Shown piece by piece: positions 52,578 through 61,661 of a stretch of 64,000 nucleotides of DNA. Source of the DNA: Rhizobium sp. (GTDB lineage Bacteria; Pseudomonadota; Alphaproteobacteria; Rhizobiales; Rhizobiaceae); contig JAHHDR010000026.1 of assembly GCA_019739215.1 (NCBI GenBank), forward strand, positions 62,001 to 126,000. The letters run 5' to 3'. The first letter of the stretch is position 1, and the number at the start of each line of letters is the position of its first letter. The notes under the pieces are model-generated. The model searched no databases, was not told where the DNA came from, and saw only the letters and a list, made by a program, of their open reading frames with translations. A program made the translations under genes and the position numbers.

Positions 52578-53597
52578 ATGGCGCATGAGTTTCTCGTCAA
52601 GGATATCGCCTTCCAGGCCGGCCTGAGCACCGCCACCGTGGACCGCGTGATCAACGGACGCGGCGGCGTGCGAAGGCAGACGATCACCCGGATCGAAGCG
52701 GCGATCGACGAGTTGCGGAAACAGCACAGGGATGCGGGCCTACAGGGCCGCACCCATGTCTTCGATGTCGTGATGGAGGCGCCGGACCGCTTCAGCCGCG
52801 CGGTCCGTGCTGCATTCGAGCGGCAGGCGGCGGCGTTGAGGCCCCTGACCGTCAGGGCGCGGTTCCAGGTCTCGGAGCAGATGCACGATGCCGACCTGTC
52901 ACGCCTCATGACGCGAATCAGGCGGCGGGGCAGTGACGGCGTCGTGCTGAAAGCGCCCGACACCCCGGCGATCCGGGCGGCCGTCGACGCGTTGACGGCC
53001 GCCGGCGTCCCGGTCGTAACACTGGTGACCGACCTACCAGGATCGACGCGGCTGGCCTATGCCGGATCTGACAACCGGATGGCGGGGGAAACCGCCGCCT
53101 ATCTCATCGGCTCGCGCCTCGCCGGGCAACGCGCCTCCGTACTGGTGACACTGTCCTCCAATCGCTTTCGCGGCGAGGAGGAACGGGAAGCAGGCTTCCG
53201 CGACATGCTGGGGTCGCGCCATCCCGATCTCGGCATCGTTTGCATCAGCGAAGGTTTCGGACGGGACTGGACGACGGGCTCGCAGGTCCGGTCAGCGCTG
53301 GCGCGCGACGAGACGATCCGTGCGGTCTATTCGATCGGCGGGGGTAATCGCTCGGTGATCGACGCATTCGACGCCGCCGGCCGTCCCCTGCCGGTCTTCG
53401 TCGCCCATGACCTCGACGAGGACAACCTCGCGCTGCTGAGAGGCGAGAAACTGTCCTATGTGCTGCACCACAGTCTCGACTTCGACGCCGCCCATGCGCT
53501 GGGCGTGCTGATCGACGCACGCAGCACGGGCGTGAAAACAAAAAGACCAGCGCTGTCCGCGCTGGTCATCGTCACACCGTTCAACATACCGCAATAG
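52578..53597 (+). CDS. LacI family transcriptional regulator
   Basis: 339 residues. The N-terminal DNA-binding helix-turn-helix is VKDIAFQAGLSTATVDRVIN with the hinge helix near residue 55. The periplasmic-binding-like effector domain follows (DGVVLKAPDTPAIRAAVDAL, YAGSDNRMAGETAAYLIGSR) and ends LVIVTPFNIPQ, as in inositol and sugar regulators of this class. Likely target is the divergent PhyH-SDR pair. The last 60 bases also encode a hairpin terminator for the convergent gene. Confidence 0.93.
   Translation: MAHEFLVKDIAFQAGLSTATVDRVINGRGGVRRQTITRIEAAIDELRKQHRDAGLQGRTHVFDVVMEAPDRFSRAVRAAFERQAAALRPLTVRARFQVSEQMHDADLSRLMTRIRRRGSDGVVLKAPDTPAIRAAVDALTAAGVPVVTLVTDLPGSTRLAYAGSDNRMAGETAAYLIGSRLAGQRASVLVTLSSNRFRGEEEREAGFRDMLGSRHPDLGIVCISEGFGRDWTTGSQVRSALARDETIRAVYSIGGGNRSVIDAFDAAGRPLPVFVAHDLDEDNLALLRGEKLSYVLHHSLDFDAAHALGVLIDARSTGVKTKRPALSALVIVTPFNIPQ
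53535..53567 (-). terminator. Rho-independent terminator of the NodT-type gene, inside lacI-type gene
   Basis: On the minus strand a 9-bp stem (53559-53567 with 53545-53553) and a 5-base loop are followed by TTTTTGTTTT. It is 56 bases after the NodT-type stop and lies wholly within the 3' end of the LacI gene. Confidence 0.85.
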
Positions 53598-53622
53598 GCT
53601 TCAGGCCGCAGGCGTTGTCAGA

Positions 53623-55098
53623 TCATTTCTTAACGACAACAACTTCATAGGCTTCGGCTTCTTCGCCGCCCCATCCGCCACCCAGAGCCTGGCAAAGCAG
53701 GATGTAGTTGATGTTGAGCTGAAGTTGCGAGTCGGCAAGCTGAAGCTGCGCGCTGTAGGAGGCCGCCTGGGCGTCGAGCACGTCCTTGAATTCGGTCGTG
53801 CCGGCATTGTTGAGTTCCCGGGCAAGCTGTTCGGCACGCGTCAGTTCGCTTACGGCCGTCGACAGGCGCGAATAGCGGATCTGCTCCTGGCGCAGCGCCA
53901 CCATGGCGTCCTCGACCTGCCGTACGGCCTCGATGACTGTCTGGCGATAGGCGAGATATTGTTGACGCGCAGCTGACTTCGAAAGGTTGACGCCGGCCTT
54001 GAGCGCGCCACGATCGAAGATCGGCAGGTTGACTGAAGGACCGAAGGCCCAGTTTGCGGTCGTGCCAGACGCCTGCGTACGGGACAGTCCGAGATTGCCG
54101 GACAGGGTGAGCGACGGCCAGAGATCGGATTCAGCAACGCCGATGTCGGCAACAGCCGCCGCAAGCAAACGTTCCTGCTGGCGAATATCCGGCCGGTTGC
54201 GCAGCAGATCCGCCGGAATGCCTTCCTTGAACCGCTCGCGGGGCAGGCGCACCGCCTTGTAGCGCGTGAAGATCGAATCAAGCTCCGCCGGCGTTTTGCC
54301 GAGCAGTGTTGCAATCTGATTGACAAACTGCTCGCGCGCCTGCTCGAGCACAGGAATATCGGCAGATGTCAGTGCGGCATTGGCCTTGGCGCGCGTCGAG
54401 TCCAGCGTGCTCGCGGACCCCGCCTCGACCTTGGCGATGGTAATCTCGGATGTTTCGTTCTGCACCGAAAGTGCGCTCTTGGCGATCTGCGCCTGACGGC
54501 CGTAACCCTGTGCGCTCACATAGGCGTTGGCAACAGCGGCGATGATGTCCAGGCGTGCCGCATAAAGCGCTTCGCGCTCGGCCGCGATCCGCTCAAGCTC
54601 GCGTTCCTTGGTGCTCTTCCAGGCCAGCGGATTGATGACCCAGGTGCCATTGAGCCCCTTGGTCGCGCTCGATGTGTCCGTCGCTTCCCACTTCCGCCTG
54701 GTCACGGGAACCTTCTGGCCCGTGAGCGGGTTACGGGTCGTTCCGACTTTGACCTGATGCTTGTCGTAATTACCGGCGACCGTTGCGGACGCAACCTTGT
54801 CGATCTGCGGGAGGTAGGCGCTGTTTGCGATCCGGGACGTCAGCTGCGCCGCATGCACGCGCTCGCGTGCCGCTTCAATGGAGAGATTTGACGCAAGCGC
54901 CTCTTCGATCAGGCTGTTGAGATTCTTGTCGCCGAAGTTGGCCCACCACTTCGTCTCAGGATTGATGGTTTCGCCGCGGCGCCCGGTGCGGTTCTTGTAG
55001 GTGTCCGTAAGGGCGACCTCGGGACCGGGTTCGTACTTCTGCGTCGAACACGCAGCGAGGAAGGTGCTGGCTGCGAGGAGGACAACGATGTTTCTCAT
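53623..55098 (-). CDS. NodT-type RND efflux outer membrane lipoprotein
   Basis: Outer-membrane channel of multidrug efflux systems, 491 residues. A lipoprotein signal peptide ends in the lipobox LAAC (Cys17). Two OEP repeats are seen: SLIEEALASNLSIEAARERV and, after LRNRPDIRQQERLLAAAVAD, a second unit with SGNLGLSRTQAS and ANWAFGPSVNLPIFDRG. The last motif is typical of NodT/OprM. An unusual insert (about 110-140) is rich in Thr, Lys and Arg. The inner-membrane pump and adaptor are not adjacent, so it must serve a system elsewhere or work as an orphan channel. Start ATG 55098 is set by the lipobox position. Confidence 0.9.
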   Translation of the reverse strand: MRNIVVLLAASTFLAACSTQKYEPGPEVALTDTYKNRTGRRGETINPETKWWANFGDKNLNSLIEEALASNLSIEAARERVHAAQLTSRIANSAYLPQIDKVASATVAGNYDKHQVKVGTTRNPLTGQKVPVTRRKWEATDTSSATKGLNGTWVINPLAWKSTKERELERIAAEREALYAARLDIIAAVANAYVSAQGYGRQAQIAKSALSVQNETSEITIAKVEAGSASTLDSTRAKANAALTSADIPVLEQAREQFVNQIATLLGKTPAELDSIFTRYKAVRLPRERFKEGIPADLLRNRPDIRQQERLLAAAVADIGVAESDLWPSLTLSGNLGLSRTQASGTTANWAFGPSVNLPIFDRGALKAGVNLSKSAARQQYLAYRQTVIEAVRQVEDAMVALRQEQIRYSRLSTAVSELTRAEQLARELNNAGTTEFKDVLDAQAASYSAQLQLADSQLQLNINYILLCQALGGGWGGEEAEAYEVVVVKK

Positions 55099-55487
55099 GG
55101 GCGAATATTCTCGGTGAATAGATGTGGGCCGACGGCCATGACAGCCATCCAACCGGAAATTGCGCCGGCAATACTCATTACATAGGAATCGCCCCGTCCC
55201 GAAAAGATGAGGTTGCCCCTGCCCGCGTCGCAGCATAGGCATAACAGGACCCGGAATGACAAGTCCTCTGGCAAATATTTACGGAGTGCGGCCAAAAGGC
55301 CACGGTCGCAAAAGGCGTGGATTCCCAGCGTATTGCACCCGTTGCATATCGAATAATCGTTAGGCCGCGGGCACTTCAAGCCCAATAAGGGGCGCCCTTG
55401 TCTCCCGGCTGCGCACGGACCCTCATGAGACTGAGATTGCGGGCGGCGCGATTGCAGCCCGCCCGCCGGTGGCGGGCGGGCAATAAG
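55099..55487. other. Intergenic region upstream of the NodT-type gene
   Basis: No supported gene. It should carry the promoter of the lipoprotein gene on the minus strand. A GC-rich hairpin is at its right end (55457-55481). Confidence 0.45.
55457..55481 (-). other. Strong GC stem-loop after the small gene
   Basis: An 11-bp all-GC stem (55457-55467 with 55471-55481) with a 3-base loop sits 6 bases after the stop of the small minus-strand gene. There is no T-run, so it may be a message-end stabiliser or a weak terminator. Confidence 0.7.
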
Positions 55488-55682
55488 TCAAACGTGCATC
55501 TGTGCGGGCCGGTCACTCGCGACCAGCCGATGAATGGCAGCACTCATTTCTTCCCGTGTCGGGAAAACGTGCTCGTCCAGACCCATGACGTGATACTTCA
55601 CGGCGATGAACTTCAACTTTCCGTTCTCGGGCACGGCGATCCCCACCGGTTCACCGGCATATTCAATGACTTGCTTTTCCAT
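55488..55682 (-). CDS. Small conserved-looking hypothetical protein
   Basis: A 64-residue protein I cannot name. It starts MEKQVIEYAGEPVGIAVPEN and continues KLKFIAVKYHVMGLDEHVFP, then a helical REEMSAAIHRLVASD. The alternation of beta-strand-like and helix-like segments, balanced composition and lack of Arg runs look like a real folded protein rather than a shadow. The RBS is weak (AGGGTG ten bases ahead). It is single and followed by a strong hairpin. Confidence 0.55.
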   Translation of the reverse strand: MEKQVIEYAGEPVGIAVPENGKLKFIAVKYHVMGLDEHVFPTREEMSAAIHRLVASDRPAQMHV

Positions 55683-56487
55683 AATAATTCACCCTGGGCA
55701 CCGGCTTCCGCCAGCACCTAGCTAACAATTTCCGATTGCGGACGAAGCGACTATTGAGCCGCGCGCATGCGCATGAAGAGGGGCGGCAACGGCGACATCG
55801 CGCCGGAAGTCCGCCGACATCGGGAAACAAAACTGTTCACAGAACGCATTCAGCTCCCTCCATGCTTTTTGGTCGACACACGAACTCCTGATCGCGTGCT
55901 TTGGGAGATATGGTCGGCAATGCGGGCATTTCAATGGCGCCGGACGAAGTTCATCAAACCTTCATCAAGCAAGCCCTTGAGCGAATGTCCCTTTTGCCTG
56001 GGCTACCCGTATCCGGATCATGTCCCGTTCAGGGGCACTGTTGCGCGAAATCCTCACGGCAAGAAAATCAGATGACGCGCCCGGCGCCGCCATAATTTCT
56101 GCGGTATCGGCGTCTCTCAGATGTTGTCAGGCGTGAATATTTGGTGTTCCTCTGGAAGTGTCCCGGACCGGCCTGGTGCTTCGCGCTGCCGTGGCGGAAA
56201 TGGACTTCCTGAAGAACTTTAGACGCGTAGTGGCCGTACTGGCCAGCGTGTAGTGAGACAATCGCGCGGCCGGGGCCGGCTGTGCGACCAAGAGTGCAGA
56301 GAGCAACGAATTGGCCATGACGGGGCTTCTTCAACCATCCATCCTTCACAGCATCACGCCAAGAATCATGACCGGTTGGGAACCGCGCACCGGTCTCGCG
56401 CATTCTTAGCGTCATTCATGCCCGGTACAGGTCTGTGCCGTTACGACTTTCGAAAATATAGTGATCTGTCGCAGAACGGACGACGAA
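55683..56487. other. Long gap upstream of the exopolysaccharide operon
   Basis: About 800 bases with no gene I can support. Short ORFs on both strands lack RBS and family features; some could be decayed remnants. The last 100 bases become AT-rich (AAAATATAGTGATC near 56453) and probably hold the promoter of the following operon. Confidence 0.45.
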
Positions 56488-57741
56488 ATGAGCATGACCA
56501 ACCACTCATCCACCCAGGATCGCACCATCGCCGGCAAGAAGATTCTGCTCTACGGCATGAATTTCTCGCCGGAGATCGCCGGCGTCGGAAAATATACCGG
56601 AGAAATCGCCGACTATCTCAGCGGCCAGGGTGCCCGAGTTACCGTGGTGACGACTCCCCCTCATTATCCCGGCTGGAGCGTGCGAGACGGCTACAGCAAT
56701 TCCTACTCCATAGAAGACAACAAGGGCATGAAGATCTTTCGCGTGCCACTGTTCCTGAAGGAGAACATGGGAGGGATCTGGCGCCTGATCGCACCGCTTA
56801 GCTTCGCGGCCACGTCGGCTCCGGTCGTGCTGTGGAATATACTGAAGCAGCGTCCGCACTTCGTCATCTGCGTCGAACCCACACTCTTTGCGTCGCCGCT
56901 GGCGATTCTCGCGGCCAAGGCCGTGGGGGCGCGGACCGTGCTGCATGTCCAGGACCTGGAGGTGGACGCGGCCTTCGCCGTAGGCCATCTGAAGTCGCTG
57001 AGCTTCCTGAAGAAGGCGGCCTACCTGTTCGAGAAATACACGCTCAAGGGCTTCGACCGCATCATCACCATTTCCGACCGCATGTCGGCGCGGCTTGCCG
57101 CGAAGACGGGGCGCCCCGAACAGGTCGCGATCGTGCGGAACTGGGTGGACCTCGAACACATCTACCCGCTCGGCCGCAAGTCCAGCTATCGCCAGGAACT
57201 CGGCTATGCCGATGACGACTTCATCGTCCTCTATTCCGGCAATATCGGCGCGAAGCAGGGCCTCGACACATTGCTCGACGCCGCGGTGAAACTCGAGCAG
57301 AACCAGAAAATCAGGTTCGTCGTGGCGGGCGAGGGTCCGGCAAAGCGCGGACTGATCGAGAAATACGGCAAGCTCGCCAATGTCAGCTTTCTCCCGTTCC
57401 AGCCCTACGACAAGTTCAACGAGTTCATGAATCTCGCCAGCCTGCATGCGCTGCCCCAGGAGCGTGGCGCCGCGGATCTCGTCCTGCCGTCCAAACTGGG
57501 AGGGATGCTGGCGTCCGGCGCGCCTGTCGTGGTTACGGCCGATGAGGGAACCGAGCTTGCGAACTTCCTCGGCGACAGCGCCATCATCACGCCGCCGGGC
57601 GATTCCGAGGCTTTGGCACGCGCGGTGGTGCAGGCGTCGAAGGGCGACCGCGAAGATTACAAGGACCGGCGCGCAGACCTGTCGCGCATGCTCTCCAAGC
57701 AGGACGGCTGCGCGTCGTTCATCAACGCCGTGACCGGATGA
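56488..57741 (+). CDS. WcaI-like glycosyltransferase
   Basis: GT4-type glycosyltransferase, about 417 residues, resembling colanic-acid WcaI. The N-domain has KKILLYGMNFSPEIAGVGKY and VVTTPPHYPGWSVRDGY. The nucleotide-sugar site follows (LYSGNIGAKQGLDTLLDAAV, then the GT4 acidic region in ALPQERGAADLVLPSKLGGM). It adds a sugar to a lipid-linked repeat unit on the cytoplasmic side. First gene of a tightly packed operon, with its stop overlapping the flippase start by four bases. ATG 56488 or 56494 may be used. Confidence 0.88.
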   Translation: MSMTNHSSTQDRTIAGKKILLYGMNFSPEIAGVGKYTGEIADYLSGQGARVTVVTTPPHYPGWSVRDGYSNSYSIEDNKGMKIFRVPLFLKENMGGIWRLIAPLSFAATSAPVVLWNILKQRPHFVICVEPTLFASPLAILAAKAVGARTVLHVQDLEVDAAFAVGHLKSLSFLKKAAYLFEKYTLKGFDRIITISDRMSARLAAKTGRPEQVAIVRNWVDLEHIYPLGRKSSYRQELGYADDDFIVLYSGNIGAKQGLDTLLDAAVKLEQNQKIRFVVAGEGPAKRGLIEKYGKLANVSFLPFQPYDKFNEFMNLASLHALPQERGAADLVLPSKLGGMLASGAPVVVTADEGTELANFLGDSAIITPPGDSEALARAVVQASKGDREDYKDRRADLSRMLSKQDGCASFINAVTG

Positions 57742-59039
57742 GCAGCAGTTCCGGCCGCACGACATCCCAGCAAGGCGCCGTCAGGCGCCTTGTCAATTTG
57801 GGCATGCTGATCGGCGGTTTCGGCCTGGGTCAAGGGTCGATCTTTCTCGTCCAGACATGGCTGGTCGCGACCGGCGACACCGCCCTGCTCGCGCGCTTCG
57901 GCACGCATTTCTCCTTTGCGATCCTGGGGATCGTCGCCGTGGAAGCCGGTTCGCTGACCATCCTATCGGCGCAGATCGCACGCACGCTGCAAAGCGGCGG
58001 CGACCGCTCGAACCTCTGGCGCAGCTACTGGGAAACGACAGTCTTCCGCCTGACCGTCGCCGTTCTGCTGGTCGCTGCCGGTTTGACTGCGCTTTGGGCG
58101 TGGTCGCTGCCGGACTTTTCCCGCCAATACCTGATATGGTCGCTGCCCGCGCTGTTGCTCTGGGCCTTCAATGCCGCGGGGTTGCTCGATGGGCTGCAGA
58201 AGAGCGGCGTATCGGGCCTGACCGGGTCGATCGCCTATGTCGCCTCGGCACTTGCGCTGTTTCTGTCCCGCGAACTGCCCGCCGCGGAAGCGGGTGCATG
58301 GACCGGCGCCGCCTTCTCGATCGGCTATGCCCTGACAGTCGCGGCGCAGGTCGTGGCGCTCAGTGTCGCGGGCTGGCGGCCGGCCTGGGCCAAGCCAACG
58401 TCCACGGGGATCCGCCGTGCCTTCATAGAGGAGGGCTCGATGCTGGCGGGACTGCTGCCAGGGCAACTCTATTTTCGGGCGCAACTGGCGATCGCCGCGC
58501 TGGCGCTTGGCCACAACGCCACCGCGGTGCTGGTCTATGCCAAGCAGATCGTCGGCGCCGCCAGCCAGATCGCAGGATTTGCTCGGCGCGTCGAATTTCC
58601 CCGCCTCGTCCAGGCCGTCGCCGGCAACCCTCGCCTCGGCGTCGGCGCGACGTTTCGCATCCAGCGCTCCAGCATGGTCATCGCAGCGGCCTTTGCCGGC
58701 ATCATCGGCGTCAGCGCCCTCGCCGTGACGACGCTGGCCGCGGGCTTCGCCGTCGAGGCATGGGGCTTCCTTGCGATCTTCTGCGTGACGGTCCTCAGCG
58801 AGTCGGTGGGACAGGCCCTCGTACAAGGGCTTTTCGCGCGCAGCCGCTATCATGCGGCGGCGGTCGCGCGCATCATTGCGGTCGCACTCGCCGTGATTTT
58901 CGGCTACCTCTTCGTCGGAATGTTCGGCGTCGGGGTCTTCGTGATGTCGGACCTGCTGTCACATGCGATCGTGATCTCGCTTTCGCTGTGGTGGCTCAAC
59001 AAGGCAACGCGCGAGAATGATGTCGGCAATCACGCCTGA
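57738..59039 (+). CDS. Wzx-like polysaccharide flippase
   Basis: Membrane protein of 433 residues with 11 to 12 hydrophobic helices, of the oligosaccharide flippase/MATE-like superfamily. Typical are the N-terminal NLGMLIGGFGLGQGSIFLVQ and the interior GQLYFRAQLAIAALALGHNA with VYAKQIVGAASQIAGF. It would flip the undecaprenyl-linked repeat to the periplasm. ATGA overlap with the upstream gene, and its end overlaps the polymerase-like gene by about 20 bases. Confidence 0.82.
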   Translation: MSSSSGRTTSQQGAVRRLVNLGMLIGGFGLGQGSIFLVQTWLVATGDTALLARFGTHFSFAILGIVAVEAGSLTILSAQIARTLQSGGDRSNLWRSYWETTVFRLTVAVLLVAAGLTALWAWSLPDFSRQYLIWSLPALLLWAFNAAGLLDGLQKSGVSGLTGSIAYVASALALFLSRELPAAEAGAWTGAAFSIGYALTVAAQVVALSVAGWRPAWAKPTSTGIRRAFIEEGSMLAGLLPGQLYFRAQLAIAALALGHNATAVLVYAKQIVGAASQIAGFARRVEFPRLVQAVAGNPRLGVGATFRIQRSSMVIAAAFAGIIGVSALAVTTLAAGFAVEAWGFLAIFCVTVLSESVGQALVQGLFARSRYHAAAVARIIAVALAVIFGYLFVGMFGVGVFVMSDLLSHAIVISLSLWWLNKATRENDVGNHA

Positions 59040-60333
59040 ACACCGCGGAGGCCTCAGCGCCTTGCGCCCGGGACTGGACCATTTCGGTCTGTTTCTTGCG
59101 GGCTTCATCGTGCTCTACGGGGCCACGTCGCTGGCGCTCGAACATCTCGCCGGCATCGTCGGCTTTGCCAAGACGCCCTACCTCAATGCCGGGGCCTATC
59201 TCTATGCAATCGTCTTCACTGGGCTGACCCTCGTACTGGACAGGACCTCGCTTCGCGCGGTCGTACCGCATCCGGTAGCGCTGTTCGTGCTGGCGGCGCT
59301 TCTGGCTTCGGCGATCATGGGCGTCGCCAATGGCAATGCCGGGCAGTATATTGCGGCCTGGTCGCTCTACCTGCTGACCGCCGTCGTGATGTTCCAGATC
59401 TTCCGCTATCGCCGGCCCGGCGGCGCTCCCGGCCAAGTCGTTGATACCCTCTATTCCCTGCCGTTCCTGGCGCTTGCCATCGCCTTCGCCATCCTCTCGG
59501 TCTTTGCGAAGGATAATCATTACCAATATGTGCTGTTCGAGGTGATCGCGCTCTACGGCATGCTGATCCGGCGAAGCGTGATCGACAAGGCGGCCGGTGC
59601 CCTGCTCTATCTGCTCATCCATCTCGGCTCGAACGACGGCTTCGTGCAGGTGGAGATCAATCGCGCGTCGATCCTCGCGGTCGGCGCCGTCGGCCTGCTG
59701 TTCCTGCTCTATCGCAAATACCTGGTCACGACCTTTTTCCTGCTGTTCGTCGCGCTCGGGATCATCGGCTTTGCGCTGTCGCTCGATGATGCCACCGTGG
59801 AAACATTGCCGCGCAACATCAAGGAAGCCATCCTGCTGATGAAGGGCGACGACCTCTACCATCACGTCTCCTCCTACCAGCGGGTGTTCGAGGGGCAGAA
59901 GGTGATGGAGGACTACCGGGAGGCCAGCGACGCGGAATGGCTCGTTGGCAAGGGGCTGGGTCGCACCGTCGACATGAGCGGCGCGACGGACCGGACACCC
60001 GGTCAGCACGCGCTGCTGGGCGTGCTCGAGGTGCACAACATCCATTTCCTGCACTTCGCAGTGTTCCACAAGTTCGGTTTGATCGGACTTGGGGTGCTGG
60101 GCCTGATCGCGGGAGGGCTCGCATGGATGTTCCTCGCCGACCTCGCGATGCGGAGGCTCGATGACATCAGGATGTTCTTCTATATCTACCTCGTCTACAC
60201 CCTCGTCTTCGCCGTGCCGGCGTCCAACTTTCTCATTGCCAACCCGCTGTGGCCGGCATTCCTTGGCATGCTCTGCTGGATCCGGGGATCTGATCGCTCT
60301 GGACTTCCCCAGGCTCGGTCCACCTTGCCTTGA
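59020..60333 (+). CDS. Wzy-like polysaccharide polymerase (putative)
   Basis: Membrane protein of 437 residues with about ten helices and one large periplasmic loop (about residues 255-330, SSYQRVFEGQKVMEDYREAS), the layout of O-antigen polymerases. Sequence identity within this class is always low, so the call rests on topology and operon position between flippase and pyruvyl transferase. Two ATGs (59017, 59020) are equally possible. The final residues after the last helix (GSDRSGLPQARS) are unusual and could be a frameshift product. Confidence 0.7.
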   Translation: MSAITPEHRGGLSALRPGLDHFGLFLAGFIVLYGATSLALEHLAGIVGFAKTPYLNAGAYLYAIVFTGLTLVLDRTSLRAVVPHPVALFVLAALLASAIMGVANGNAGQYIAAWSLYLLTAVVMFQIFRYRRPGGAPGQVVDTLYSLPFLALAIAFAILSVFAKDNHYQYVLFEVIALYGMLIRRSVIDKAAGALLYLLIHLGSNDGFVQVEINRASILAVGAVGLLFLLYRKYLVTTFFLLFVALGIIGFALSLDDATVETLPRNIKEAILLMKGDDLYHHVSSYQRVFEGQKVMEDYREASDAEWLVGKGLGRTVDMSGATDRTPGQHALLGVLEVHNIHFLHFAVFHKFGLIGLGVLGLIAGGLAWMFLADLAMRRLDDIRMFFYIYLVYTLVFAVPASNFLIANPLWPAFLGMLCWIRGSDRSGLPQARSTLP

Positions 60334-60428
60334 GGGTGTTTGTCTGCAATTTGCCTCAGGCCTTATTTCACGCGCATTGTCCGTCTTGAAGCCTCGCCTG
60401 TCACAGTGTCAAAATCCGGAAAGTCTCC

Positions 60429-61661
60429 ATGAAGTTCATGATCGTCAACGCTTTCGGCCGCTCCAACCGGGGTGACTCGGTGCTGCTTGACGAGTGCATT
60501 CACGAGATTCGCGCGAAGTTTCCCGATGCCGAGATCGCCGGCGCTGTCTTCGAGGGCATCGATGCCGCGCGCGCCGTGCATCCCGATGTCGCCTGGTCGG
60601 AGCGGATCGGCAATGCGCCGGCGGGCGGCGCGGGCCGGATCAAGGCGATGGTCTATCTTCTCGCTGCGTGGTTCAGTGCCTGGCTTCCCCTTCTCGGCCG
60701 CATTCTGCCGGCGAGACAGCGACAGACGCTTGAGGCGATCCGTTCGAGCGATGTGGTGATCTCCGCGCCGGGCGGCTACATCCACGACACCAACTTCGCC
60801 TATTTCATCGCGCTGCTGCACATCCACCTCGGCACGATCATGAAGAAGATCGTGATCCTGGCGCCGCAGAGCGTCGGGCCCATCGAACGTCCTCTGTCGC
60901 GTGCAGTCGCCCGCCATGTGCTGGGCAAGGTGCCCTATCTCTGCGCGCGCGAGAGCTACAGTTGGGACTTCCTGGCGCTCGACCTCAAGCTTCCGGAGAA
61001 GAACGTCTATCGCACCGGCGACAGCGCCTTCTGGAATAGCCATGTCGAGGACAATCCCGCGCTGATCGATGGCATTTTTGAGAGCCTGGGCGTGGCGAAG
61101 GACAAGCCGATCTTCGGCATGACGGTCGTGAAGTGGTCGTTCCCGAAGTCGAAGACCTCGGCCGCCGACCTCGATCGCTACACCGACGCGGTGGCCCGCG
61201 CCGCCGATCACATGGCAGAAACCTACGGCCTCCAGCCGGTGATTTTCAACCAGGTATCGGAAGACCTTCCCGCTTCGCTCGACGTGCAGCGCAAGGCGAA
61301 GTGCAACGTCGTCGTCGACCAGACGAGCCGCGAGCCGGACATCCTGCGGGCGATGATCGCCCGCTCCCAGGTGTTCCTCGGAACACGCTTCCATTCCTGC
61401 ATCTTTTCGATGATGGCGGGGCGGCCGACCTTCGCGATCGCCTATCTGCCGAAGACCGAATATATCATGAACGATCTCAAGCTGTCGCACCGGCACACCC
61501 CCATCGACGCGATCGATTACGACTATCTTATCAAGCGGATATCGGGGGACTTTGAGAATCTGAGTCAGGCGGAGGTGGAGATCGGCAACGCGGTGCAGGT
61601 CTATCAGAAGAATTTCACCCGCCTTCAGGACATTCTGGGCCTGATCGAGGCGCGTCGATGA
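60429..61661 (+). CDS. Polysaccharide pyruvyl transferase family protein
   Basis: 410 residues. Family signs are the N-terminal NAFGRSNRGDSVLLDECIHE, VVISAPGGYIHDTNF, ILAPQSVGPIERPLSR, the CARESYSWDFLALDL block and, near the C-terminus, SQVFLGTRFHSCIFSMMAG. These enzymes (WcaK/ExoV-like) transfer pyruvate from PEP to a sugar of the repeat unit, giving the polymer acidic ketals. ATGA-type overlap with the following GT4 gene. Confidence 0.92.
   Translation: MKFMIVNAFGRSNRGDSVLLDECIHEIRAKFPDAEIAGAVFEGIDAARAVHPDVAWSERIGNAPAGGAGRIKAMVYLLAAWFSAWLPLLGRILPARQRQTLEAIRSSDVVISAPGGYIHDTNFAYFIALLHIHLGTIMKKIVILAPQSVGPIERPLSRAVARHVLGKVPYLCARESYSWDFLALDLKLPEKNVYRTGDSAFWNSHVEDNPALIDGIFESLGVAKDKPIFGMTVVKWSFPKSKTSAADLDRYTDAVARAADHMAETYGLQPVIFNQVSEDLPASLDVQRKAKCNVVVDQTSREPDILRAMIARSQVFLGTRFHSCIFSMMAGRPTFAIAYLPKTEYIMNDLKLSHRHTPIDAIDYDYLIKRISGDFENLSQAEVEIGNAVQVYQKNFTRLQDILGLIEARR

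Noticed and set aside
55722..55934. Minus-strand ORF starting MKCPHCRPYL with a Cys-x2-Cys
   Set aside because: No RBS, no second Cys pair and composition like random sequence; not supported as a gene.
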